Shown here in pieces: positions 36,328 to 50,173 of a stretch of 64,000 nt of DNA. The DNA lies in assembly GCF_905475465.1 (NCBI RefSeq), contig NC_062239.1, positions 9,610,001 through 9,674,000 on the forward strand. Direction: 5' to 3'. The notes beneath the pieces are model-generated. The model was given only the letters and a program-made list of their open reading frames with translations, was not told the DNA's origin and ran no database searches. Numbering within the stretch: position 1 is the first letter of the stretch; the number at the start of each line of letters is the position of its first letter. The DNA comes from Pieris napi (lineage: Eukaryota > Arthropoda > Insecta > Lepidoptera > Pieridae). A program made the translations under genes and the position numbers.

Positions 36328-36655
36328 TCTCTATATATAAAATTCTCGTGTCACAATTTTCGTTGCCATACTCCTCCGAAACGGCTCGACCGATTCTTAT
36401 GACATTTTTCATGCAAATTCAGTAAGTCTGAGAATCGGCTACTATCTATCTTTCTACCCTAAGATAAGGGGTGTCCACCCCAAAAAATGTTTTACAATTT
36501 TATTGTATTTATGATACAGCATACAAAAATACAAACAACCCCTAATTATCACCTATGATCAACCTCTATTTTTTATTATACTAAAATTTTTATTGAACTT
36601 AAAAATGTTTCCTAGAAATAATATACATGGCAAAACGTTTGCCGGGTCAGCTTTA
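36328..36655 (+). mobile_element. Helitron subfamily 1
   Basis: tctctatatataaaattctc start; near the end ggcaaaacgtttgccgggtc, whose GGCAAA/TTTGCC arms form the 3' hairpin. The terminal CTAG is altered. Confidence 0.75.
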
Positions 36656-36944
36656 CTAGCTGCTACTAGCTTTATATAAAATTGCCTGTCGTTATATTTA
36701 ATATGTGTGTCGTCGTTCTAATCGTAAAATATATATTTCTTAATGAAACAGATAAAAAGATGTATTCAGTTTAATTCAAGTCCGTTTTAAATTCAAAATT
36801 GTTTTCCTCCCACCTAGAACTATATATGTACAATGTGTGGGCCCCTTTTTAAGTAAATACAAATTACTTGTGCTAGGGGTCCCACCTCTTCCTTAACTTA
36901 TACGGTAATACGTGTGTGAATGTGATATTAAAATGATGTTTTAT

Positions 36945-37465
36945 TTATTTATTACAGAAATACATACATTATCCTTACAGACTATGCCAATACGATAATG
37001 TCGAGAAACAATGAATAAAATACAATAAAGTAGGTACATATATAATATTAAACACATAATACATATACACAATATCGCTACTGTGAATTGACTCTGCGAA
37101 CATATAAATATGTCGATAGTGTCGGAGACAGCATTCAGTAGGCGCAACGTCTTTGATAACGGGGATCTATGCAACAGACTGGTTATTGCCCTTGGTATCG
37201 CAAATAACCTCGGCCTTCGCCGTCACACATATCCCATAGGTACGAAGAGACCCAGTTCTTGGAGTACACTTGGGTTGCACACTACTCCCCTCAAGACTTT
37301 CAGTACGTAGTAGGCCAACTGTAAGTCCCGTCTGGTTTCGAATTTATTGTACCCCACCATCCCTAAGACAAATAATGTTGGGTACATTAAAGGATAGTAG
37401 GGATAGACGCCATACAGTCTGCTATATAGGTATCGTGTAAATTTGTTCTGTATGCGCTCCAACAT
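36945..37465 (-). pseudogene. LINE reverse-transcriptase C-terminal remnant
   Basis: In minus orientation: MLERIQNKFTRYLYSRLYG, then FETRRDLQLAYYVLKVLRG, and in a second frame SPLSKTLRLLNAVSDTIDIF. This is the typical end of ORF2 in insect jockey-like non-LTR elements. Frameshifted and 5'-truncated; ends in a ttatttatttatta tail on the plus strand. Confidence 0.75.
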
Positions 37466-38482
37466 AAGGCAGTATTTAGCGTCTTATAATGTATATTGTT
37501 ATATAATACAGTCATTAGATCCTCCACTTTTATATCACTTAGGTTCTGCAGCCATTGGTACAATTATATTTAAACTATTCACAATTTGATTACTTATGAG
37601 CTAACATTGTACTTTATTCTCGCAACTGACCGATATTAAGAAATAGATAAGTCGATATAGAATTCAGTTGATTATTGTGTCTAGACACCGGCCTAAAATC
37701 CAACCTTCTTAAGAAGGTCAATTATTTCTTTTAGTTTCCTAAATATAATTAAGTTTATACTTTGTGTCATTATACCTAATTATTAGAAATACTCCGACAA
37801 AGCAACTCCGAGCTCATTATACGAGCTTGGGAATTAAGCATTGTAAAGTTTGAGTGGAAAGTCTAGTTATAAATTGTTATTAATGTATTAAACATTTAAT
37901 TAATTTTATGAAGTTTTTTCCTTGATTTATATCCTCGTAACCATGAATAGTTTAATTGTCTTCCTGTTGATATGCTCATTTCTTCGTAACAATGAAATAT
38001 ATCATTTTAAATTGAATCACATTTTTTTTATAACAATTCCTTAAATGTGTATACTCGTGTAACAATGTTACGTATTCCTTTGGGACTGGTGCCATATATT
38101 TTTGTACACTTTCAGCTTGGTTAAGTTAGACTGGTGGAATGCAGCAGCATATAATTGGGAGTGAGTTGACCTCCACTAACCCCTACACTTTCGGGAGCAA
38201 GGATTTCCTGAATTTAAAAAAGCTAGTCTAGGCAGTGCTGTCTCTTCATCTCAGTATTCTCATGGCTGTTAATTCTGTGCTGGGTGATTTAATTGAACTG
38301 TTAGTACAACAATACAAATACATCTTTAGTTACATCGGAGTTTGTGGCTTGCAGTGCTTTTAAATGTTATATACATTAGGATTTAGGTATATTATGATTT
38401 ACGTATTATTCCTATCGGAGTTGCTTATTACTTGGTAGGTACACCAAGTAATGGTACCTTTGGAGTACCTTTTTATATTATA
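37466..38482. other. Intergenic, nothing recognised
   Basis: No features. 38765-39230 and 40257-40932 are also empty, apart from a weak tRNA-like patch (tgggtttggtttccgg) near 40800-40820. Confidence 0.45.
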
Positions 38483-38764
38483 CTAGCGGACCCGAAAGAC
38501 GTTGTCTTGCATGATATTTCAAGGGATATTAAACATTATTATTTAAAGTTTGAAAGTACCGACTGCAGCGCCAAACGCATACAAAAAAATCATTTAAATC
38601 GGTCCGTTTAAGAGGAGTTCAGTGACATACACACGTATAGGAACATCATATATATATATATATATATGAACTACTGCACACGGTGTGCAAAGTTGATTGA
38701 AATCGGTTAAGTAGTTTAGGAGTCCATAGCGGACAAACAACTTGACGCGTAACTTATATTAAGA
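38483..38764 (-). mobile_element. Helitron (mosaic of subfamilies 2 and 4)
   Basis: CTAG at the left end after an A; contains gacgttgtcttgcatgatat, an (AT)n tract near 38650, and tagcggacaaacaacttgac at the other end. Confidence 0.75.
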
Positions 38765-39230
38765 CAATATAGTACAGACCAGAAAATAATAATTATCTAG
38801 TGCAAGGTCAAAGGATGTCGTAACCATAGCCGCGTCCTTGCCTAGATAAACCTAATGATGATAAGATAAGGTAAATTTTTTTACAAAAAAATTAAATATG
38901 AAACTTGATAATGTAAATCACATACCTGAGATATGCACTCCTAAAATGGTTTCCAAAAGACAATTTACACAAGTCTGCAAAAAAAATGAGAGCTGTTTTG
39001 TTTTTTTTGTGAAATTCTTATGATTTTGGGTGTGCTGTATCCGAAAATGACATCATTCATTTTGTCTTAGAAGGTCACGTTTTCTGATAATGTGAGTTAT
39101 GTTAAACAATTTATTATCTTAAACTAAAAGATAAAAGACTATTTTTTTTTAATTTATAGTTGCGTAACAAAACTTATTTATTATCTAAAATACATTCATT
39201 AGTAAGCAATAAACACATATTTTTTACCAG

Positions 39231-39880
39231 TGTGACTCGGTACATTTTCGCTTGGAAGCATCTGGAATGTGTCTCTGAAGCGTCCATAGTCTGCCATCAT
39301 TGAGACGCTCCATCTTCTCTGGTATCTTTATTCCATCTCCTTAATATCTCTTAACCTAAAGCTTGAAATGCTTTAACATTTTTTTAACGATTTGTTTGTA
39401 GTTAGAGTCTTTGTTATTGCCTAAAAATTCCTCTATGAAGGCATTTAAAGGCAATCCACTCTTTCCTTTAAAGATCCGTCATGGTTGTGATAAATTGAAG
39501 ATCAGCCATAAGGCGTCTAATATCTGGTTCAACAAAAACACCTTCCTTCAACTTTGCCTCCGAGAGGGCTGGAAACTTTGATATTAAGTATTTGAAGCAA
39601 CTTCCATCTCTTGGAAGTGACTTTACAAATTGCTTCATCAATCCCAGCTTTATGTGAAACGGTGGTAGAAGAACTTTATGAGGAGGCACCAAAGTTTCAT
39701 GCATGACGTTCTTTTCGCCAACTTTAAGCTCCCTCTCACTTTTTGGTCCAGTGATTAGTTCGGTCTCTTCTCCCATAGACACAAAGAGCAAAGGAATTTG
39801 GTAAAGCAAGATTGTTGTCGAAGCAAAATGCCCAAGATTTTGAAATCACCACACACTTGCCAACCGTGGTTTTTATATTT
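39231..39880 (-). pseudogene. Decayed multi-copy arthropod gene of unknown function
   Basis: On the minus strand, pieces in shifting frames resemble a protein family that is highly multiplied in arthropod genomes and usually annotated as uncharacterised. Pieces in order: VCGDFKILGILLRQQ (about 39850-39800), then PPHKVLLPPFHIKLGLMKQF, DGSCFKYLISKFPALSEAKL, KEGVFVEPDIRRLM (frame 39468-39809), then LPLNAFIEEFLGNNKDSNYK (about 39450-39390), and RLWTLQRHIPDASKRK (about 39290-39240). At least one frameshift and one stop break it. I do not know which mobile element carries it. Confidence 0.6.
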
Positions 39881-39883
39881 TAA

Positions 39884-40256
39884 CTAGCAGACCGGCCAAG
39901 CATTGCTGTGGCTAAGGTTTTTGTTATATTACATAGTAGTAAACTATTAAAGGGTAACGGTAGGAGAACACCAGTCATGGGGACCACCATGCTTTTATGG
40001 TGGTAATGCCATTAAATTGTACCTTATGTGAAACGTTGGTACTTTCAACACAGCGCCATCTGTTAGAATTGTGACTATCAAATAATTAACAAATAATTTG
40101 CAATAAATATTGCGGGTATAAATTGAGATGTAAGCTATCCTATCTTTTAAGTTAGTTCAAACCACACACGGTGTGCAAATTTGATTGTAATCGGTTCAGT
40201 AGTTTAGGAGTCCATAGCGGACAAACAACGTGACACGTAATTTATATATATTAAGA
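39884..40256 (-). mobile_element. Helitron, non-coding (subfamily 4)
   Basis: Minus strand TCTTAATATATATAAATTAC to CTAG, with A and T flanks. Contains the cacggtgtgcaaatttgatt block shared with 18392 and 38483. Confidence 0.78.
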
Positions 40257-40932
40257 TTTGCAAACAACCGATTCCAAGTTCTTGTAGGTTTCCTTAAGTT
40301 GTATAGAATGACCGACAGTAATGGAAGCATAGAAACCGCCATTGTGAAGTAGAACTGCTTTAAGACTTCTTATTGAAGAATCTATGAAAATACGACACTG
40401 CTGGCCTGGATGCTGTGTGACTTTAAGTTAGCCCAAAAACACCTTTTTATAATTACATATATATAACCTGAAGTTCTGGATTTTATTATTTTCAGAACAC
40501 CTAAATACATTAGATGTGTGTAATCATTCCAATTTATGTGACGCTAGAATATACTAAAAATAGTGTAAGATTCTTTAGTATAGATAAGAAAAAATACATT
40601 TACGTTTAAATAAAACTAAGCCAATCGGTTAATTTACATTAATTCCAACTTAAAATACCGATATGAATAAGTAAGCCTGTTTGAGTATAAAGTACATACA
40701 CATTTACATTTTTTAACACGGAGAAAATGTAACATATTATTTTCTTATTACAGTGTATCCTCCGTCACTGGTTCCCGATATGGCCTATAACTCGGAGGTT
40801 CTGGGTTTGGTTTCCGGAAGACTTCTCCCGATGAAGCTTCTTCGGGAAATCTTATCGTCTATTTTACTTAAGAAATAATTAACAGACATGTATCTGGCCC
40901 AGTTTTACTGATATTCAAACGAGTTAGTTTTT

Positions 40933-41218
40933 GAAGTTATACTTCTTTAGGCGCGTTATGAAAAATTGATGAAAGTGAAATTTTACGATGCGCGCGCACC
41001 GTGACACAAAATTAACAGAATGAAGTTGCCCACGGAAGATGCTACGGCATTGGGCAAAAAACAACATTCGAATAATAATAGAATTTATGTTACAATTAAT
41101 GTAAGAGAATAATAATAAATATTTATTCATTTAATTTTTCAAATGTAAACTGAACTTTATTGACTATAATGACTCCTTTTCCAGTCTTTGATTATTTAAT
41201 TGTAATTAATTATTTTCA
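40933..41218. mobile_element. DNA element, truncated copy
   Basis: Nearly identical to 44678-44969, starting gaagttatacttctttaggc; lacks the far inverted end. Confidence 0.75.
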
Positions 41219-41288
41219 AATATGGAGTACGAACGAGCCTGCAGATCAATCATAAAAGCTAACTCTCGCAGCCACTGAACATCCTTTA

Positions 41289-41455
41289 AAGGCCGATTTA
41301 CATTATCATTAGTGTTTAGGAGAGTGCTTTAGGATAGTACTTTAGTTGAACATGTAAACGCTACTTGCTTTAGTAAACGCTACGCTAAAGAACTTGCCTT
41401 TCAAGTTGTACTAAAGCACTCTCCTAAACACTAAGATAATGTAAATCGGCCTTTA
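41289..41455. mobile_element. TTAA-flanked palindromic MITE
   Basis: Inverted ends aggccgatttacattatc and gataatgtaaatcggcct, long near-palindromic interior (gtgtttaggagagtgcttta and its complement), and TTAA at both sides, as in piggyBac-type elements. Inverted relative to the copy at 56689. Confidence 0.8.
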
Positions 41456-42641
41456 AGCGTTGCCGGCCTTTGACAGAGTACCTACCAGAGTGAAATAAAG
41501 TATTAAAATATAATATAATAATCAATGACGTGCCTAACCTAAAGGTTTGTTAGTCCTAATTAAATAAATCGGTTGTGTTGAAGGTCTAAAGACATTGAAT
41601 CAATGTTCTATTGTAATTCGTAACCAAAAACGCAAGCCTATTTGAATTCTATATGTGACTCGGAAGTTACCAACCATTTAAAGCTACCTACTACAATTAT
41701 TAAACATACCTATTATGATGAATCATGGACATGTTCGTTCAACACGTCTAGATTGGCTAAGTACTTGTTGCAGATACAAAATTAGAGACAATATAGTAAG
41801 TTCATTATTTAGTATTTACAATTACATTCGTGGAATAATCTATTTATTTATGAAGTAATGCACTGTGATTTAAATATATACTTGGAAAAGATATGTTGAT
41901 ATCAGAAGGTTTTCTGTCAATTTTGTAAAATACTTAATTGTTTTATGGGCTGTAAATAAATAAATAAATCTAAACCACCTGAAAATTTACATACTAAACA
42001 TACATTTCTTACCAGCAAACCTGATATTTCATGCTTTTAATTATTTTTTTTAAACATTCAGTGCCTATTTTTGAAATCTTTAAGCACTAATATTTGAATA
42101 AGTATAAAGGATTATCTGTACTTTTCACACGAACATTTTCCTTTTAAGATATCTTAAGCCTAGGTACTTCTACTAAAAATAGCTGTTATGAGTCAGTATG
42201 CAAAAACAAAATTTTATATGAAGAAATTTATTGCAACTCCTGAAATTTTCAATGTTCATATCAACATGCGTGTTAAAAATAATCAAATAATAGCTTCTAC
42301 GTGTACTAAACCTAGGTCTAAGGTTAATTATAGTAAATTTAGTTATGCCGCCCGTTTAATTGCTAACGCGAAATAGGTCCCGCTTTGTTAAAAATGCTTT
42401 AAGCGGCTAATTTTAAATGTCATGACCGAAAATGGGATGGCAATTACAACTTACGGTCAATCGATTTACAAAGCGATTGCTTTATAATTCAGTGTAAAGT
42501 TTTGACCCTATATACAATTCTACAAGTCTCAATATTTATATTTGCCGCGATTTTTATAACAGAAAATTTTCTTTCTAATTATTTTAACTGCTTCAAAGAA
42601 AAAAAATTTACTCGGCTTCTACACGCCTCCTGGTTTCTATA

Positions 42642-42963
42642 TCTAATATAAAAAATTCTCGTGTCGCGGTGTTTTGTGTTTAAACTCCTCCGAAACGGCT
42701 CGACCGATTCTCATAAAATTTTGTGTGCATATTGGGTATGTCTGAGAATCGGACAACATCTATTTTTCATCCCCCTAAATGTTAAGGGTAGTCCACCCCT
42801 AAATATTTATTTTTTATTTTTAGATATTTTTTGTTTTTATTTTTTATGATACAGCATTAAAAAATACATACAACCCCTAACTTTCACCCCTCTACGATCA
42901 ATTCCTATTTTTTTATTATAAATGATATACATGGCCAAACGACGTTTGCGCCCGGTCAGCTAG
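42642..42963 (+). mobile_element. Helitron subfamily 1, full length
   Basis: TCTAATATAAAAAATTCTCG start after an A, CTAG end before a T, with the ggctcgaccgattctcataa block. Confidence 0.82.
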
Positions 42964-43884
42964 TATTAATATAATCGGTCCAATCCCGCTTAAGAAAAAT
43001 TGGATGTAGGTGAAATAATCTCAGTTTAGCTAAAATAAAATTATAATTTGGAAAATAAAAAAAGGGGTTTTGTATTTACCACAAGAATGTACTTTACAAT
43101 CTCCAAACAGGCTTTAAACAGATAAGATAAAATAAAGGCTTGAGTAGGGCGTGTTTTTAAATTGACTGTACAAATACCATTTTATCGCGGTGGCATTGAA
43201 TTCTAAGTTTATTGTACGATACATATTAAGAGATAATGAACACGAAAAACGGCAATGCTATTAAAATAATATAATTTGGTTTTTCCCGTTGTATCCAATT
43301 AGCTATCAGAATTTTATTATAAATTAGCATGTCTATCTTAGTTATAGAGAGAAATAAAAGACCAGAATAAATTTTCTTAAAATTTTGCATTAATGTATTC
43401 AGATGATTTTCAGAAATACGTTGGCTCAACATAACTTAATTTGACCACAATAGATACATAAACAATCAGTAGAAAAGCATGCTTTAAATCCTAGTTATTA
43501 GTTAAATACATAATTTCAACAAAAATAATTGGCAAATCTTAACAATAGTGATACAACAATTTTAATCACAAACATAAATAGTTTAATTATTTCATTCTAA
43601 TACATATACTATATACTTGATGCAATTCCATGCCATTTACGACACCTTTTATTGACATATAACGAAATAAAAAGAACATGTCTAATTGTTATCGGGCGTA
43701 TTGTTTTATCATTAGGCGTAACTTTTAACACTGAGCTGTGTAGCTGATAGATTTTACTTGCCATATTTCTAGTCAGATTTTGTTCTAGTCATCAATCTGT
43801 AGTTGAAGGAAGGTGCTTGGTGCTTCGTAGGAGCCTCTAACCTGACTGTCACGAAGGCCCCAGTGGCTAAGACCGAGAAGTTAA

Positions 43885-44060
43885 CGTAAAATTGTAAATA
43901 CCGTTAGATTGTAATCTATCTCGCGAGATTGTAAACTGTCGAAATATTGTGAACCTCAACGGACTGCTTACAATTTAACGTATTATTATTCGGTAGATTG
44001 TAATCTATCGTAGTGAAACCGTCAAATTACAATCCTAAAATTGTCAAATTGTTAACTGTC
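43885..44060. repeat. Cluster of gattgtaatctatc-type motifs
   Basis: The self-complementary motif agattgtaatct occurs twice, with related attgtaaactgtc and aaattacaatc around it on both strands. Probably part of an unclassified element. Confidence 0.5.
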
Positions 44061-44677
44061 CGAAGGATGTCCCTGATCGGTTGGCTTTATAGTAGACCGT
44101 TCTATGTCCATAGAGTTAGGAATGAAACACAGGTATCAGTCAAATAAACTGAATGCACTTGGTGACATATATATCCTTAGCGGAATAACTTTGTTAGCGC
44201 GATTCAGGGTGACGTCATAGAAGTAATTGTAGGCTACAAATCGATCCGAACTTTCTAAAATAATTTAAACAGAAAAGTATCAAACTGATAAAATAAAAAA
44301 TACATGATCTAAATTTTAAACATCGTTTAAGTTCCGCTGAAAATTTTAGTAGTCTTACATGAGACTGGAATATTTTATTTCAAAGGACACATGTCTCAGT
44401 TATTACTGTCTCGTGACGCATGTCCCACGCGGTCTTTAAAAAGTTATTTAAAGCATATACTTATAACTCTGATACCATTGTTGTACGTTATTGTTTTCTA
44501 GTAAAGCATAATTTATCACGGCATGTTATACCAAAGTTTATTACTATGTTATTTACATAAGCCGTGATAAGACATGTTGTCATTTCTTGCTTTTTTTTTA
44601 ATTATTTTTCCCGCCATCCGTAAACGAATAATAATCCAGTGGCGCTAGAAATTTATCCCACCTGTGTCTATATTTTT

Positions 44678-45023
44678 GAAGTTATACTTCTTTAGGCGCG
44701 TTATGAAAAATTAATGAGAGTGAAATTTTACGATGCGCGCGCACCGTGACACAAAATTAACAGAATGAAGTTGCCCACGGAAGATGCTACGGCATTGGAC
44801 ATAATTTAAAAACAACATTCGAATAATAATAGAATTTATGTTACACTTAATGTAAGAGAATAATAATAAATATTTATTTATTTAATTTTTCAAATGTAAA
44901 CTGAACTTTATTGACTATAATGACTCCTTTTCCAGTCTTTGATTATTTAATTGTAATTAATTATTTGCATGCAAGCAAAAACTATTTTAAATAATCCCAA
45001 AGAAGTATAACTTCTTACGCGCG
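44678..45023. mobile_element. DNA element, full copy
   Basis: Left end gaagttatacttctttaggc; right end aaagaagtataacttcttac gives the inverted partner. The middle holds cgatgcgcgcgcaccgtgac. No coding frame. Confidence 0.75.
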
Positions 45024-47558
45024 TACATAAGTACATGCACCCTTTTTTTAATAAACAAGGAGTTTAACTTTTTTTTAATCTTTATTTTTTATACATTGAT
45101 TGATTAGTGATAAGACATCTGTGGTAGATGTAAAATATAATTATATTTTTGGTTTCTCCATATTTACTTTTAAATTAGAGATTGGTGCAAGTATTAAACC
45201 AAGCGAACTTCATGTTGAATTTGCATCAAGTAATAGAATAAGTAATGTTGTAATCCCTAACATTGGGCCATTTCCTATAATAAGTATAAATACATACTGA
45301 CCATAAGATAAATCATGACTTCATATAAAAATTTACAATTGGCTGTAAAAAAAATTGAAACTATTAAATTGAGGGCGTCATTTCGTCATAAAGTTTTTGT
45401 ATTACTAAAGCATAATATAACACGGCTACTTATAAACACTAGAGTTACATTATACGATTATGCCAGCCCTAAGAAAAAACCAGAGAGACAGTGAACTGCC
45501 TCTGATTGGTCAATGAGATGAACATCCATAGAGTAACGTCACAATGACAGAAATGTTCGCAATTGAAGTTGAGAAGGCTGACATAATGAATATACAAATA
45601 ACCTTATGAATTAAGTGACAACGCTGTGGCATTTATAAGCCACAGCAAAATAAGCTAATGAAGACAATAATTATTATTAATCTTGCCAGTGTCTGTACGG
45701 TTCGTATTGAACATTCTTTAGAAATATTAAATTATACATATTTAGCCCTGTTACGTTAAAAAAATCTTACTTTTAAGTCATAGAGTTTGACAATGTACTG
45801 TTCATGTTAAAAAACATTTAACACACGCGTATAGCACTTTGTCAAACTCATCGCTCGCATATGTCAAAAATATCGGTCAAAACTCTTAAAAAATATTCGA
45901 CCTCCTTTGAGCCGCTCTACCATATGTATAACATAGCCCGTATCATAGAAATGATTATGTCATTACATGTGTCAGGCCATTTCAAGTAATGGTTGACCTA
46001 TTCTACCGTCCGGCCACTAGATGTACACAGGGCTAAACAAATTGAATTATTAAAGCAAAAATAGTGAGGTATCTTTTGGTAAATGAGTATTACTAAATAA
46101 ACAGAGGTGACTCAAAAACCGTACCACACTAACAAGGGTGGCATACGCTACCTTATATTAAATCCTTTTTTTAATGTATTATTTGTCAATTTTTTCTTTT
46201 TTTTTATGGCACCACAGCCACTTACAATTAACAATCACACACATTGTGCATTAATAAATAATGTAGCGTTGAAATCCTTAAATACATGGGATCGAATGAT
46301 ATTTTGGAAACATATTTTTCAAATAATTTAATGAAAATATTATTGTCCTTTTGAAATAATTAACGCAACTTTATTGCTAACGAAATGGTTAATGGTTATT
46401 GCCTTAAATGAAAATGATTTTCACAACCGTTACATAGATTTTTTGAAGTGTATTTGAGCAATCTAATCAAAGGAGAAATAATCATAATATTATCTATTAA
46501 TAACTTTATCAATGTATCTATTAACTTACCGGTTATATTATTTGATAACAGATTGTAGTTTCAAAGAGACGTCACGGGCCTTCCCTTGATTTTGAAATAA
46601 TAATTTAATTTTCTAATATATTTGGTTTACGTCTATTGTTTATGCAACTTTAACCTTTTTGTATCACGTACAAACATTTTAGGAAACATATGATTTCAAT
46701 AACATCCAAAGCTCCATTCTCGCTACAAATTTTTGCTTCATGCTGTCACAATTTAAGTTTATTAACTAATAGACCCGAAGTAGCAAACTACTTTTTTTGT
46801 TACCTTTTTCATAAAAGCCTATTTGACAGTATCAAATAAAGTGTTATTCAAAGTAATCTGTATATAAAATGTCTTTAAACGCATGCAGTAAAACCACTTG
46901 TTAATAATAATTAATTTATCAGAAATGCCGTAAATCTTGACGTTTAAGACGTTACAAGCAAAGTATCTACATCACAGGGACCGGTGCGACGCCATCTTGG
47001 CTAGCGTTTTGACGAGATGAAATTATGAATGTTTCAATTTGATTTTTTTTAAAGCCCAACGGTTTTTAAATGAAATAAATAAAAGTAACTGTTTTTCAAA
47101 ATCTAGTATAACTTGAATCTTTGCAAATTTGTAAACAATTTCACCACAGATCCTGAGAATTTTTTACTGCTCAAATAAGGGATTAAATTGCATAGAGAGC
47201 TCCGTTCTTTAGAATATTTGATAATTAGTCAATAGATATAATTTTAATTTATTAAGAGAATATATTTAAACCAAATAAAGGTGTCAAAACTTTTCTCATA
47301 TCTCGATTACCTAGTCATTTGCAGATTACTAGGAGTGCAGCATTAAGTTTTTTCATGATCGACATATCAATGTAATCACAACATGGACATTAATATGAAA
47401 TTGATAAGATAATTTCTGATGATCTCTCGATATCTTACGATAATCGACTAACAGACCGAGAGCAAAAAATTGATTTGAAACTGAATAAAATTAACGTATA
47501 AAAATATTCGTTACGAGTCTGGAGATGCTATAATTACTTGAACAGCGCCCTTAGGCCG
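45024..47558. other. Intergenic, nothing recognised
   Basis: 2.5 kb of AT-rich DNA with no supported feature. The same applies to 41456-42641, 42964-43884 and 44061-44677. Confidence 0.5.
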
Positions 47559-48128
47559 CGTGTCGACGAGACGGTTTCTACCCGGCACTTCGTCGGGCCG
47601 GTGCCAGTTAATAAAGCTCCATACAAGTCTGTACATGAAACCGGCGCTAGCGACGGTCCTACTTGGAGCCCGACTCGAGTGATTGTTGCTTAGTTTTTTG
47701 TTTTTATTTTTTTTGTACATGTACCACGCACAATTTTTTTTGACCCCACAACGTCATATAATTCGATGGAGCCGGCTGCATGCACAAAAAACATGACGCA
47801 TGCGGCGTTACCTCTAGGGCTTGAAGTGCAAAATTGACATAATTGTATTTATGCGTACAAATAATGTAACTTAATCAATTCAATTGTGATTTCCATTTAC
47901 CTCCTTCTCTATATCCAAAATATGTATCAAACAAATAAAATTAAAATTTTCTTTTGAAAAAAGCAACCATTCCATCAGTATTTTTTTATGACGTTGTCAC
48001 GTTCAACTATCGCCAGTAAACCGACTTTACAGACAACCGTTTTTTCATTGAACTCGCCATAATAAACGTTTGTACTTAATAAAAAACGACAGTAGAAACG
48101 ATAGTAGAAACCGTGCTCGTCGACACAT
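47559..48128. mobile_element. Possible DNA element with 23-bp inverted ends
   Basis: cgtgtcgacgagacggtttc at the left is matched by gaaaccgtgctcgtcgacac at the right. The outer limits and target duplication are unclear. Confidence 0.45.
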
Positions 48129-50173
48129 GCCCTTACTCTATAGTAAGGTTTGTATGCAAGTGATGAAGTTCTGTCAATATCCGTAGCGCTGATGAACGTT
48201 GGGATCGGGTACAAAAACTGTAGCTAAGTATAGAGTATTGGAAGTGACAGTTATGAAACCCGACTTCATAAAAATCACGTAAAGCGAGAATACTGCAATT
48301 TGCAGTATATGGAAAAAATATTCTGTCATTAAAAAACTTTTCCGGTTTTTTTTGACTGACCAAATAATTATGCGATTCCGAACATGCAAATTATGCTGTT
48401 GATTATTTGTTTTGACTTTTGTTTCAAATCATATCTTATTGAAAAATAAAGCACTCATCTACTGGAGTGATAAAAATACCAATGTGACGAATATCCATTG
48501 ATAACAGAATAATTTGAAATTGTATACTATATTTGTGACAATATAGACTATAGACTAATTTTTTTTACTATTGGAATGAATGAAAGGCGATAACTGCCCC
48601 ACAGATTGTACCTATTAAAAAAATGAGTAATATTTTCATATGCAAAGCTCTTTGAATAATTATGAAACCTACAACTTACTTAAATAAATTCATAGATAAA
48701 AATGTTATGGGCACCATAATCAATGATTTTATAATTTTCGAAAAATAAATATAAATGTCTAAATTAAAACTTAATTAAAAATCATTTCCATCTATGACTT
48801 TACCTTACAATTAGACCTAAAACATAGTGCATATTACAAAATATTTTTAGCACATTTTTTTTCACAACTCACACCCTAAGTTTTTTTTTTAGAAAAAATA
48901 CGTCATTTTTTATACATAATTATATCCTTCGATATATACAACAGTCTATTATTATACTTTGGGAATTTGTCAAATTTAAAAACACAATTGACTAAAAATA
49001 ATGAAACGTCAGATTTGCCGCTCGAACACACGTCACTTGTCAAAAAACAACTGTCAATTTCTGCTAACATTTAAATAAAACATACTATCTTGAGATCGGT
49101 CACTCACTTTTTTTTAGTATTTTTCACAGTTTTATCACATTTTTTTTTAAATACTGTTTCCTCTTAGGTTGGTAGTGGATATGTATTATTTCGCCAGAGG
49201 TTTGGTTTTATTTTTGATGTGGCAACACCTATAGGCGTCGGCTGTAGACTGTCAAACTGGCATTCAGGTTTTTAATTTTTTACCCTTTTTTTTGTGGCAC
49301 CTGTAGAAAAATATTTAACTTATTCATTATCATACAATGAAATGGTTTAGGAAATAAGTGTGTAAGTCTAGTATTTTTATATATGACAAACTTAAAAAAA
49401 TAAGAATTTTATGAACTATATTTTTATACAAATGGGAACACTACAAGATATTGTAATAGAGTCTAGCTAATGAATGAAGATAATTGAATTATTTGAAAAC
49501 TTTCGGATGGCAACACAGAATGTCATTGAATTTCTTAGGTTAGTATGATGTATTGTCTTGATACTTCATGCAATTACTCATTTTTATTTATATCATATAT
49601 TTTTTCCGAATAGTTAACAGGTATAATAGCCTAAACTTTATTTTATTTGATACAATATTTCGTTTCTTTCGCAGGATTTGATTATTCCGAATAAAGTTGT
49701 GTTTTATAATAAATATAGTTTTAGTTTTCCATGCAATGCTAGTCATTTTAAGTATCAATAGTAAAAGACTAAATACGCATAGTATTTAATTTCATAGAAA
49801 TACAGTTACTATCAATGTAAAAAATAATGCAATAAAATCAAGTATCAAGTAAGTTTAATCCACAAAATATATCAAACTTTTAGGGATACCATACTAAGTT
49901 TTTTTTAATTTGCCGCGCTTTTTCTTTATCTTCTTTCATTAGCCAGACTCTATATACGTATGCTAAGTTTAATACTGTATAATGTGTTGTGTAGAGTGCA
50001 TAAATAAAATAAAAACTCTTTATAAAACTATAGGTTTTTTACCCTTCCACCTGGAGTCATTATAGGCCTGCATTTTTAGATACGTTGTCCTCCCTACATA
50101 TTTGCACACACATATTCCCACACTCGAAATACTGAGAAGGATTTAACCGATTAACTGACCCAGGGAAATATAA
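48129..50173. other. Downstream of PHAF1, nothing recognised
   Basis: No exon or known repeat. Any long PHAF1 3' UTR would run into this stretch on the minus strand. Confidence 0.4.
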
